A DNA stretch of 64,000 nt from positions 270,968-334,967 of the forward strand of contig NZ_NGUP01000003.1 of assembly GCF_002206625.1 (NCBI RefSeq), in the 5' to 3' direction. Both the position numbers and the translations under genes were made by a program. Within the stretch, counting starts at the first letter, position 1. Each line of letters starts with the position of its first letter. The stretch is from Polynucleobacter campilacus. Its GTDB lineage: Bacteria; Pseudomonadota; Gammaproteobacteria; Burkholderiales; Burkholderiaceae. Below, in pieces: positions 43,013 to 51,790 of this stretch. Below the pieces are notes generated by a model. That model had not been told where the DNA came from and did not search any database. It saw nothing but the letters and a program-made list of their open reading frames with translations.

Positions 43013-44380
43013 ATGTTAAACATAACTGCAATTTCCTATCTCATTTCATCGGTGTTGTTTATCCTAGCTTTGCGTGGACTTTCTTCACCAACTACTTCAC
43101 GCCAAGGCAATACTTTCGGCATGATTGGCATGCTGCTTGCTGTCATTACGACATTCCTTATTCCTGACTTTAAGCCAGTCTTTTCGCTGATCATTGCTGC
43201 AATTGTTGGTGGCGCAATTATCGGTGTGATTGCAGCTAAACGAGTGCAAATGACCAAGATGCCTGAGCTAGTGGCCTTGATGCACTCATTTGTAGGTTTG
43301 TCAGCTGTATTGATTGCTATTGCTGCCGTATTTAATCCTGCGCAAGACCATACTGGCGCGCAGAAGATTGAACTCTTTATTGGCGCATTTATTGGCGCGA
43401 TTACTTTTACTGCTTCTATCATTGCTTTTGGTAAGTTATCAGGCAAGGTCAGTGGTAAGCCAGTCACCTTCTCTGGTCAGCACTTGCTCAACTTGATCTT
43501 AGCTATTTCGATGGTTGGCGCAGGCTTTGCTTATTACATGGGTGATAGCCACGCAGCCTTCTTGGCCATGTGTGCAATTGCTTTGGTATTAGGCGTCACT
43601 TTGATCATCCCAATCGGCGGCGCTGATATGCCGGTTGTAGTGTCGATGCTTAATAGCTATTCTGGTTGGGCAGCAGCAGGTATTGGCTTTACTTTGAACA
43701 ACCCTGTGTTGATTATTGCTGGTGCTTGTGTGGGCTCTTCAGGCGCAATTCTGTCTTACATCATGTGTAAGGCAATGAATCGCTCTATCGTTGCAGTATT
43801 ACTTGGCGGCTTCGGTGCTGAGGCTGCTGCAAGCGGTGATGATGATAGCGGTCCAAAGAACTACAAAACAGGCTCCCCAGAAGATGCGGCTTTCTTGATG
43901 ACCAACGCAGACACCGTAATCATTGTTCCGGGTTATGGTCTTGCAGTTGCTCGTGCTCAGCATGCTTTGAAAGAGTTAACTGAAAAGTTGACTCATCATG
44001 GTGTAACTGTAAAGTATGCGATTCACCCAGTTGCTGGTCGTATGCCTGGCCACATGAACGTACTCTTGGCCGAAGCTGAAGTTCCATACGATCAAGTGTT
44101 TGAGATGGAAGATATCAACAGCGATTTTGGCCAAGCCGACGTAGTGTTAGTACTTGGTGCTAACGACGTGGTGAACCCAGCAGCTCGTACGCCAGGTAGC
44201 CCAATTTTCGGCATGCCTATTTTGGAAGCGTTCAAAGCAAAAACAATCATCGTCAATAAGCGCTCGATGGCTGCTGGATATGCTGGCCTTGATAACGAAC
44301 TCTTCTACATGGATAAAACCATGATGGTCTTCGGTGATGCAAAGAAGGTTGTAGAAGACATGGTTAAGGCTGTTGAATAA
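43013..44380 (+). CDS. pntB: NAD(P) transhydrogenase subunit beta
   Basis: Membrane domain plus NADP(H)-binding domain III. The 455-aa protein has about nine membrane helices in its first ~260 residues (including PELVALMHSFVGLSAVLIA and MLNSYSGWAAAGIGFTL), then the NADP-binding domain with VIIVPGYGLAVARAQHAL, AIHPVAGRMPGHMNVLLAEA and VLVLGANDVVNPAART. The enzyme uses the proton gradient to make NADPH from NADH. A strong terminator follows 20 bp after the stop. Confidence 0.96.
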   Translation: MLNITAISYLISSVLFILALRGLSSPTTSRQGNTFGMIGMLLAVITTFLIPDFKPVFSLIIAAIVGGAIIGVIAAKRVQMTKMPELVALMHSFVGLSAVLIAIAAVFNPAQDHTGAQKIELFIGAFIGAITFTASIIAFGKLSGKVSGKPVTFSGQHLLNLILAISMVGAGFAYYMGDSHAAFLAMCAIALVLGVTLIIPIGGADMPVVVSMLNSYSGWAAAGIGFTLNNPVLIIAGACVGSSGAILSYIMCKAMNRSIVAVLLGGFGAEAAASGDDDSGPKNYKTGSPEDAAFLMTNADTVIIVPGYGLAVARAQHALKELTEKLTHHGVTVKYAIHPVAGRMPGHMNVLLAEAEVPYDQVFEMEDINSDFGQADVVLVLGANDVVNPAARTPGSPIFGMPILEAFKAKTIIVNKRSMAAGYAGLDNELFYMDKTMMVFGDAKKVVEDMVKAVE

Positions 44381-44399
44381 GAGCTTCATTTAGTCACCT

Positions 44400-44421
44400 A
44401 ACCGCCTACGGGCGGTTTTTT
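44400..44421 (+). terminator. Intrinsic terminator after pntB
   Basis: AACCGCC (44400-44406) and GGCGGTT (44411-44417) form a 7-bp GC-rich stem closed by a TACG (UNCG-type) tetraloop, then a T6 run. This marks the end of the pntAA-pntAB-pntB operon. Confidence 0.88.
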
Positions 44422-44467
44422 ATTGCGCTAAGATATGCTCAGAGAAGTCCAAATAGACCGAGGCAAT

Positions 44468-45445
44468 ATGCACAACAAACAACTTCCACTTATCTCTATT
44501 CTCTGCATCTGCAATATGCTGTGGATTGGGGTAGCTAACGCTCAAGCCAACTATCCCAGCCGGACTATTCAAACAATCATGCCCTTACAAGCTGGCAGTG
44601 GCGTTGATATCTTGATGCGCCCCATTACCCAAAAAATGAGTGAAAACTTAGGTCAGGCAATCACGATCGAAAATATTCCCGGAGGCGCAGGCTTAATTGG
44701 ATCCGCCAAGGTAGCGCAGAGCCCCTCTGATGGTTATGTTTTAGGCGCATTTAATGACAGCATCCTGACGATGTTGCCCAATCTTTATAAAAAGGTTGAC
44801 TACGATCCTGTCCAAAGCTTTACACCAATCTCTGAAGTGGCTGCCATTACTTTCGTTTTAGTAGCTAATCCATCTTTTCCTGGAAGTACCGCAGCTGACT
44901 TAGTACGTATTGCCAAAGATAAACCTGGGAAGATTGACTATGCTTCTGGGGGTAACGGATCTCCACAACATATCGGTATGGAAATTTTTCGTCAGTACAC
45001 CGGCGCCCCAATAGTCCACATTCCCTATCGCGGTGCTGCCGCTGCTGTTACCGATGTTATGGCGGGCCAAGTACCAGTCATGATTAGTGCGTTATCAGTT
45101 GTACTCCCGCATATTCGAGCTGGTAAGCTAAAAGTACTAGGGGTTGCTAGCAAAACTCGCTCCCCGCTGTTACCAAACTCTCCAACGATTAGCGAGAGTG
45201 TTAAAGGCTACGAGTTCTCAACCTGGGGTGCACTCTTAGCACCCAAAGGTACGTCTCCAGCCATCATTGAAAAACTAAACGAGTCTTTAACGGCTGCTCT
45301 CAAAGATCAAAAGTTACGTGAACAACTAGTACAACAAGGATTTGAATTCGTACCGCTTGGTCCAGATCATCTAAAAGAAATGATTACACAAGGTCTAGCA
45401 AAGATGAAGAAGGTCATCAAGGATGGCGGGATTCAGCCGGATTAG
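44468..45445 (+). CDS. Tripartite tricarboxylate transporter substrate-binding protein (TctC/Bug family)
   Basis: Periplasmic solute-binding protein of the large Bug family. From ATG 44468, preceded by GAGG at a 4-nt spacing, the product is 325 aa with a signal peptide ending near VANAQA. The mature start NYPSRTIQTIMPLQAGSGVD is typical, as are VAQSPSDGYVLG, YASGGNGSPQHIGMEIF and HIPYRGAAAAVTDVMAGQV. An in-frame ATG at 44435 would add 11 residues before the signal peptide and is less likely. No tctA or tctB membrane genes are adjacent, which is usual for orphan Bug proteins. The ligand, probably a carboxylate, cannot be told from sequence. Confidence 0.9.
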   Translation: MHNKQLPLISILCICNMLWIGVANAQANYPSRTIQTIMPLQAGSGVDILMRPITQKMSENLGQAITIENIPGGAGLIGSAKVAQSPSDGYVLGAFNDSILTMLPNLYKKVDYDPVQSFTPISEVAAITFVLVANPSFPGSTAADLVRIAKDKPGKIDYASGGNGSPQHIGMEIFRQYTGAPIVHIPYRGAAAAVTDVMAGQVPVMISALSVVLPHIRAGKLKVLGVASKTRSPLLPNSPTISESVKGYEFSTWGALLAPKGTSPAIIEKLNESLTAALKDQKLREQLVQQGFEFVPLGPDHLKEMITQGLAKMKKVIKDGGIQPD

Positions 45446-45478
45446 AACCTGTTCTATCAATCTCTTATTGATTAATAA

Positions 45479-45509
45479 AAAACGCCTGGTCTTTTGAACC
45501 AGGCGTTTT
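45479..45509. terminator. Bidirectional terminator between the Bug gene and groEL
   Basis: AAAACGCCTGGT (45479-45490) and ACCAGGCGTTTT (45498-45509) form a 12-bp stem with a 7-nt loop. A/T-rich ends on both sides suit termination of both convergent genes. Confidence 0.85.
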
Positions 45510-45544
45510 AGTTTCTACAGCTAGAGGCTGGAGAGGTGAGGCAA

Positions 45545-47212
<1,668 letters not shown>

Positions 47213-47225
47213 TTAGATACTGAAA

Positions 47226-47516
47226 TTACTTCTGCACAACAGCCATGATGTCTTCTTCGCGCATGACGAGAAGCTCATCGCCGTCGACCTTGACTGTTTG
47301 GCCTGCATATTTACCAAATAACACGCGATCGCCTACTTTGACATCCGGTGCATTTAATTTGCCGCTGTCATCGCGCTTGCCTGGGCCTACTGCCAAAATT
47401 TCGCCTTGATCTGGCTTTTCTGCAGCAGCATCAGGAATGATGATTCCGGAAGCAGTTTTTGATTCTTGATCTAAACGCTTGATGATTACGCGATCATGTA
47501 AGGGACGCAAATTCAT
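47226..47516 (-). CDS. groES: Co-chaperonin GroES (Hsp10)
   Basis: Caps the GroEL ring. The 96-aa protein has [20 protein letters not shown] at the N-terminus, the mobile loop [13 protein letters not shown], and [20 protein letters not shown]. It is first in the groES-groEL operon. Its ATG lies about 110 nt downstream of a perfect-spacing CIRCE element, so repression by the HrcA encoded at 7793-8803 is expected. Confidence 0.98.
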   Translation of the reverse strand: MNLRPLHDRVIIKRLDQESKTASGIIIPDAAAEKPDQGEILAVGPGKRDDSGKLNAPDVKVGDRVLFGKYAGQTVKVDGDELLVMREEDIMAVVQK

Positions 47517-47625
47517 CTCTTCTCCTATGTTAGTAAGTGTTAACTAATTAAATTTCTATATAAATCAATGCTTTATAATCTCTTCACACAAAACTAAGGC
47601 AGCTTCATTTAAAAATCAGCCATTT

Positions 47626-47652
47626 TTAGCACTCATGTGTTGGGAGTGCTGA
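47626..47652 (-). promoter_or_regulatory. CIRCE operator (HrcA binding site) of groESL
   Basis: Plus-strand reading gives TTAGCACTC, 9 nt, GAGTGCTGA: the classic CIRCE inverted repeat with one mismatch in the second arm and the canonical 9-nt spacer. It abuts the -10 element of the groES promoter, so bound HrcA would block initiation. Confidence 0.93.
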
Positions 47653-47682
47653 TTATATAGGTCTGATCCCCGGGATTTCAAG
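47652..47682 (-). promoter_or_regulatory. groESL promoter, sigma-70 type with an overlapping sigma-32-like -35
   Basis: On the minus strand TTGAAA (47676-47681), 18 nt, then TATAAT (47652-47657) makes a good sigma-70 promoter. The same -35 region reads CTTGAAA, the heat-shock -35 consensus, followed after 13 nt by ACCTATAT, a partial match to the sigma-32 -10. Dual recognition is possible, but the sigma-32 half is weak. The -10 runs directly into the CIRCE operator. Confidence 0.7.
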
Positions 47683-47719
47683 GGCGGGGGCATAAATTCT
47701 TAGGTAATTGGCTCTTATT

Positions 47720-47725
47720 TATAAT
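47720..47725 (+). promoter_or_regulatory. Candidate -10 element for the EAL/regulator/kinase operon
   Basis: A perfect TATAAT is followed by a purine-rich stretch, with a transcript start expected near 47732 and a leader of about 100 nt. The -35 region at 17-bp spacing (TTCTTA) matches the consensus poorly, so the promoter may need an activator, possibly the response regulator encoded in this operon. Confidence 0.35.
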
Positions 47726-47780
47726 GGGGACAGGCTGGTAGGGTAATTCCTACAGATAAATCAGCCTTAAGCCCTTACCG

Positions 47781-47822
47781 CTCCAATCCGTCCTGCCTAG
47801 ACTGGACAGTCACCGATTGGAG
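47781..47822 (+). promoter_or_regulatory. Inverted repeat that could sequester the ribosome binding site of the EAL-like gene
   Basis: CTCCAATC (47781-47788) is perfectly complementary to GATTGGAG (47815-47822). The right arm contains GGAG, the only Shine-Dalgarno-like sequence, 7 nt before ATG 47830. Folding would hide it; inner short complementarities (GTCC/GGAC) may extend the fold. Alternatively the dyad is a DNA operator. Confidence 0.45.
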
Positions 47823-47829
47823 AATGCTG

Positions 47830-48672
47830 ATGAGCCCGAAATCCCGGCTGTACACGCTTGTAAAGGCCTGGAAGAACAAACCCTTCCAAGAAGTCCGCGA
47901 CGCCTGTGGCGCGCCCTGGCTTGGCATTAGTAGCCACGCCCTAGAAGAACACCAATCCTGGTCCAAGCGACAAGCGATTAGCCATGAACCCATTTTTAAC
48001 TGCAAGGGAACAAAACTGACCGGCTCTTTATTTAGACCACTACTGGCTGCCTCTGATATGCAATTACTGCGTTTATTTATGGAAGGCCTAGATACGATTG
48101 CCTACTGGTATCGCAGCGGTCGTTTTATTCCAGGTATTTTGCCCTTGCCAACAAATGTAATTGCCTCTAGTGATTACATCGATGCGTTGAGTGATTTAAT
48201 TCTGAACTCACGACTACCAGTAGGTCTTATTACTTTAGGAATTCCATCGCTGCCCGAATGGGAGATTGCTGATGCCTATCAGGAGGGTTTATTGCGGATG
48301 CGCAGACTGGGCGTCTTGCTGCACTTCATGAGTTTCTCAGGAAGCGAAGAGCAGTTGCACTGGATTTCTGAAATGAAAATGGATGGTATTCACATCGACA
48401 TGAGCAAGCTCCGCGACAAAATGCCATCAGACAGTATGGTTGCCCAGCTAAGACAGTCACCCTATTCGCCTACACAAATTTACGGAAGTCATGTTGGTCT
48501 TATCAAAGACCTAGAACACGCATCCGCATTGCAAATGAATCATTGCTACGGCGGCCTGATGATGTCACCACTGAGCCGACATCAGATGCTCCAGATAAAC
48601 GATAGCCGTATCGCTAAGGCTATTTTTTCGCTGCACCCTCATCCACAACCCAACCAAAATGGAGACAAGTAA
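47830..48672 (+). CDS. Degenerate EAL-domain protein, BvgR-like
   Basis: About 280 aa, with an EAL-like fold from ~residue 45 to 235. The pattern is recognisable but the catalytic motifs are gone: the EALLR position reads TGSLFRPLL, the DDFGTG position reads MSFSGSEEQ in LLHFMSFSGSEEQLHW, and the KID motif is DGIHIDMSKL. Cyclic-di-GMP hydrolysis is therefore unlikely; a signalling or protein-binding role is inferred. Start 47830 was chosen over ATG 47824 because GGAG is spaced 7 nt from it. The stop overlaps the response-regulator ATG by 1-4 bp. Size, family and neighbours recall Bordetella BvgR, but direct homology is unproven. Confidence 0.7.
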   Translation: MSPKSRLYTLVKAWKNKPFQEVRDACGAPWLGISSHALEEHQSWSKRQAISHEPIFNCKGTKLTGSLFRPLLAASDMQLLRLFMEGLDTIAYWYRSGRFIPGILPLPTNVIASSDYIDALSDLILNSRLPVGLITLGIPSLPEWEIADAYQEGLLRMRRLGVLLHFMSFSGSEEQLHWISEMKMDGIHIDMSKLRDKMPSDSMVAQLRQSPYSPTQIYGSHVGLIKDLEHASALQMNHCYGGLMMSPLSRHQMLQINDSRIAKAIFSLHPHPQPNQNGDK

Positions 48673-49295
48673 TGAGAAAACGCGTGATGTTGGTAGATGA
48701 CCATCCGGCTATGCTGATGGCTCTTAAAAGTATGTTGCAAGATCAGTTGTTATTTGAAATAGCAGGACAAGCCCAGAATGGAGAAGAATGTCTCCGATCC
48801 ATGAAAGAGATGAATCCCAATATGGTGATTCTAGATCTCGATATGCCCAAGACCGATGGCTTTGATGTCATTCGACGCATTGGACTGATGTATCCAGATG
48901 TCCGAATCCTAGTGCTATCCAGCATGGATGAGGCAGTTTATGGAGGGAGGGTTCGCTCACTTGGTGGACACGGCTTTGTCAATAAAACAGCAGGTGCTGA
49001 TGTTATTTTGGCCGCCTGCGTTGCTATCTCACAAGGCTATAACTTTTTCACCCATGGAAAAAATGGTAACAGCTCATTAAGCGACAACGATAAACTGGCA
49101 CTCATTTCTGATCGTGAATTACAAGTCATGAAGTACCTTGGTAAAGGCAATACCAATCAGCAAATTTCAGATATTTTACACATCAGTAATAAGACTGTAG
49201 CCACTTATAAGACTAGGGTTTTTGACAAGCTCGGTATCAACAATATTGCTGACTTAATCTTGTTCTGCCGCATGAATAAGATTATCGAAAGCTAA
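48672..49295 (+). CDS. NarL/FixJ-family response regulator, BvgA/EvgA-like
   Basis: 207 aa. The N-terminal receiver domain has the acidic pocket MLVDDH (Asp9, Asp10), phospho-acceptor Asp55 in VILDLDMPKTDGFDVI, the switch residues in LVLSSMD and the conserved Lys in GFVNKTAGADVI. The C-terminal LuxR-type helix-turn-helix (~140-205) reads LISDRELQVMKYLGKGNTNQ, then ISNKTVATYKTRVFDKLGI. Length and layout match BvgA (209 aa) and EvgA. The adjacent hybrid kinase is the probable phosphodonor through its Hpt domain. Targets are unknown; autoregulation of this operon is plausible. Confidence 0.88.
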   Translation: MRKRVMLVDDHPAMLMALKSMLQDQLLFEIAGQAQNGEECLRSMKEMNPNMVILDLDMPKTDGFDVIRRIGLMYPDVRILVLSSMDEAVYGGRVRSLGGHGFVNKTAGADVILAACVAISQGYNFFTHGKNGNSSLSDNDKLALISDRELQVMKYLGKGNTNQQISDILHISNKTVATYKTRVFDKLGINNIADLILFCRMNKIIES

Positions 49296-49302
49296 AAGAA
49301 GC

Positions 49303-51741
49303 ATGTATCGATTCATCGCCTATGCAGCACTACTGATTTGCCCATTGCCGAATGTGGCAAATGAGATGGCTCATGAAAAAAAGATGAGTGCAGCAGAGCA
49401 GCGATGGATCGATCAACACCCTATAGTGCACTTCAGTATTCACGAGAAATATGCACCTTACTTACAAGCTGGCAAGAATAATGAAAATTCTGGGATCTTT
49501 TATAGAGTTTTAAAAAAATTGGGAGAATTTACAGGACAAGAATATTCCCCAAAATGGAGAAAGACTGAGCAAGAAGGTCTTGAGCAGCTTGCAAATGGTG
49601 AAGTCAATTTCATCATTGATCCACCAAGCCTAAATGATGAATACCTCAGGTTTGGCTCTTTATCAGAAGCAATCTTTTGGGGGCATGATGCCATTGTGAC
49701 GACTGGGCCCAAAAATATTGAGTCCATTTCGCCAGCTAAGATTGCCTACTTTGATCGTGGTTTTGAAAGTCCGCCAATCCCGCGACACTCTCAAGCAAAA
49801 GTATCTTCTCACACAGAAAAGTTAATTGCCGATTTACTCAAAAATGATATTGAGGCTTTGGTGTTGCCCATTCGACTGGCCCACCAATTCATCTGGAAGA
49901 TGAACAAACCAGAGCTTAAACTTGATGGCCTATATAGCCGAGAGCCTTTTGAATATCAATGGATCATTTCCCATGAAGATAGAGCCTTACATAGCCTCTT
50001 AGGTCATTTTTTAAATGACTTGAATCCTATAGAGTCAGGCCAACTATTTGCACTTGGAGATTTTGGCTCCGCATCAAATAAAAGCGGCCATTGGAGCACC
50101 CTTCCTTGGCTATCAACCCTAGCTGTATTAATGCTTGGAACCCTCCTATTCTGGCGCCTACAACAAAAGCAATCTCTTCAAGAGGAAAAAGCGGCAGACT
50201 TAATAGCCTCTAAAGATTTAGCTGAAAAAGCGAATGCTGCTAAATCTACTTTTCTTGCGACGATGAGCCATGAAATCCGCACCCCGATGAATGCAATCTT
50301 AGGAGTACAAGAGTTATTACTTTGTAGCCGACAATTTCCAGACAAAGAAAAGTCATTATTAAAGAGTGCTCACTCCTCTGCCCAATCGTTACTAGGCATT
50401 CTGAATCAAGTACTAGACCTTTCAAAGATTGAAGCTGGCAAGCTCACTTTAAATTTAGAGCCTTGCTGCCTAAATACTCTGATTGATGATATTCATTCGG
50501 CGTTCTCAACTATGGCGAATAAGCAGAACCTAATTCTGCACACCTCCAAAGATCCGCGGATTGCTGCTGTCTTAATGATCGATACCTTGCGACTGCGTCA
50601 AATTCTGCAAAACTTACTTAGCAATGCGATTAAATTTACCGATCATGGAGAGATCTACTTTTCAATTAGCGTACTAGCAGACGATCATGCGGGACAATTG
50701 GTTGAATTTAGAGTCATCGATACTGGAATTGGTATGGGCGCTGAGGAAATTGCGCTTGCACTTCAGGCATTTGAACAAGTCCCTGGTAAAACAGATCAAC
50801 AGCATGGTACTGGTTTAGGCCTTACCATCACCAATCATCTAGTGAGTTCGATGAATAGCCAGCTTTACTTTGAAAGTGCTCCTGGCTTTGGTAGCAATAT
50901 TCATTTTTGTGTGGCACTGCCCCGGACAAGTATCGCGGCATCTAACAATCATTTTGGAGATGAAAACTCAACGCCACGAAGACTGCTCTCTAAAATGGCT
51001 CAGGATGAAAATCGCCTACTCCAGGCCCTAGTAGTTGAAGACCATCCTGCAAGTCGCCAAATCATTTCCTTGCAATTACAGGCATTAGGTCTTGAGGCTC
51101 AGGTTTGCGAAAGCGCCAGTGCTGCCCTTGAACTGCTATCTAAGAAGCATTTTGATCTTCTACTGACTGATCAATCGATTCCAGGTATGCAGGGCTCAGA
51201 ATTAGCTAAATACATTCGCTCTTTAGGCTATCACGAGATTGTCATCATTGGCATTACTGCCGATATCTACGCCCTAGATTCGCGGCACCAATTTCTTGCT
51301 GCTGGTATGAACGGGGTACTGATCAAACCTCTAAACTTAATGACCTTAGAAAACGAACTGGCCCGCCACTTTACTTCTCGAGAAACTACAGACGAACAAG
51401 AGATGGTGGATATGTCTGGAGAATACTCTTTTGACCTCTTTTCGAATCTCTTGAAACAAAGTCCAGGCCATATTTTGCTCATCCTGGAGGAGATTAAAAA
51501 GGTTCATATTGAAACACTCGCCATACTGAAAAATGAGCCTCTTGATGAGCGCGCCTTGGCAAACATGATTCATAAGATTAAGGGTGGGGCCCAACTTTTG
51601 AGCGCTCAGCGCTTTATTAAACGCTGTGAGGCTCTAGAAATAGAGGGAGCTGTAACAGATAGAGTAAGCGCATTCATCGAGCTACTGGAAGAGCAAAATC
51701 AGATCATTGATTGCTATATGACAAAGTACGCCAGCCATTAA
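49303..51741 (+). CDS. Hybrid sensor histidine kinase with Hpt domain, BvgS/EvgS-like
   Basis: 812 aa. In order: a signal/anchor helix (~1-20), one periplasmic SBP_bac_3-like sensor domain (~30-245; FSIHEKYAPYLQAG), a transmembrane helix (LSTLAVLMLGTLLFWRL, ~266-283), a short coiled linker, the kinase core with phospho-acceptor His323 in FLATMSHEIRTPMNAILG, N box LSNAIKFTDHGEI, G boxes DTGIGMG and GTGLGLTI, a receiver domain with Asp623 in LLLTDQSIPGM and Lys in LIKPL, and a C-terminal Hpt domain with His757 in MIHKIKGGAQLL. A complete His-Asp-His relay is present. Unlike BvgS it has a single sensor module and no clear PAS domain. It starts 7 bp after the response regulator. Confidence 0.88.
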   Translation: MYRFIAYAALLICPLPNVANEMAHEKKMSAAEQRWIDQHPIVHFSIHEKYAPYLQAGKNNENSGIFYRVLKKLGEFTGQEYSPKWRKTEQEGLEQLANGEVNFIIDPPSLNDEYLRFGSLSEAIFWGHDAIVTTGPKNIESISPAKIAYFDRGFESPPIPRHSQAKVSSHTEKLIADLLKNDIEALVLPIRLAHQFIWKMNKPELKLDGLYSREPFEYQWIISHEDRALHSLLGHFLNDLNPIESGQLFALGDFGSASNKSGHWSTLPWLSTLAVLMLGTLLFWRLQQKQSLQEEKAADLIASKDLAEKANAAKSTFLATMSHEIRTPMNAILGVQELLLCSRQFPDKEKSLLKSAHSSAQSLLGILNQVLDLSKIEAGKLTLNLEPCCLNTLIDDIHSAFSTMANKQNLILHTSKDPRIAAVLMIDTLRLRQILQNLLSNAIKFTDHGEIYFSISVLADDHAGQLVEFRVIDTGIGMGAEEIALALQAFEQVPGKTDQQHGTGLGLTITNHLVSSMNSQLYFESAPGFGSNIHFCVALPRTSIAASNNHFGDENSTPRRLLSKMAQDENRLLQALVVEDHPASRQIISLQLQALGLEAQVCESASAALELLSKKHFDLLLTDQSIPGMQGSELAKYIRSLGYHEIVIIGITADIYALDSRHQFLAAGMNGVLIKPLNLMTLENELARHFTSRETTDEQEMVDMSGEYSFDLFSNLLKQSPGHILLILEEIKKVHIETLAILKNEPLDERALANMIHKIKGGAQLLSAQRFIKRCEALEIEGAVTDRVSAFIELLEEQNQIIDCYMTKYASH

Positions 51742-51790
51742 TTAAGGGCGTGGCTTTGCCTTCTAGGCCCGTAGGTTTATCCTATCGGGA

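Larger units (their letters stand above)
47517..47829. other. Intergenic region between groES and the EAL-like gene (313 bp)
   Basis: This is the only gene-free gap over 300 bp. The groES-proximal half holds the 5' leader, CIRCE operator and groES promoter. The right half holds a possible plus-strand -10 and, just before the next gene, a long dyad covering its ribosome binding site. I see no small ORF or RNA gene that I can support. Confidence 0.7.

Noticed and set aside
47733..47752. GTAGG/CCTAC short repeat in the EAL-gene leader
   Set aside because: Only 5 bp of pairing; expected by chance.
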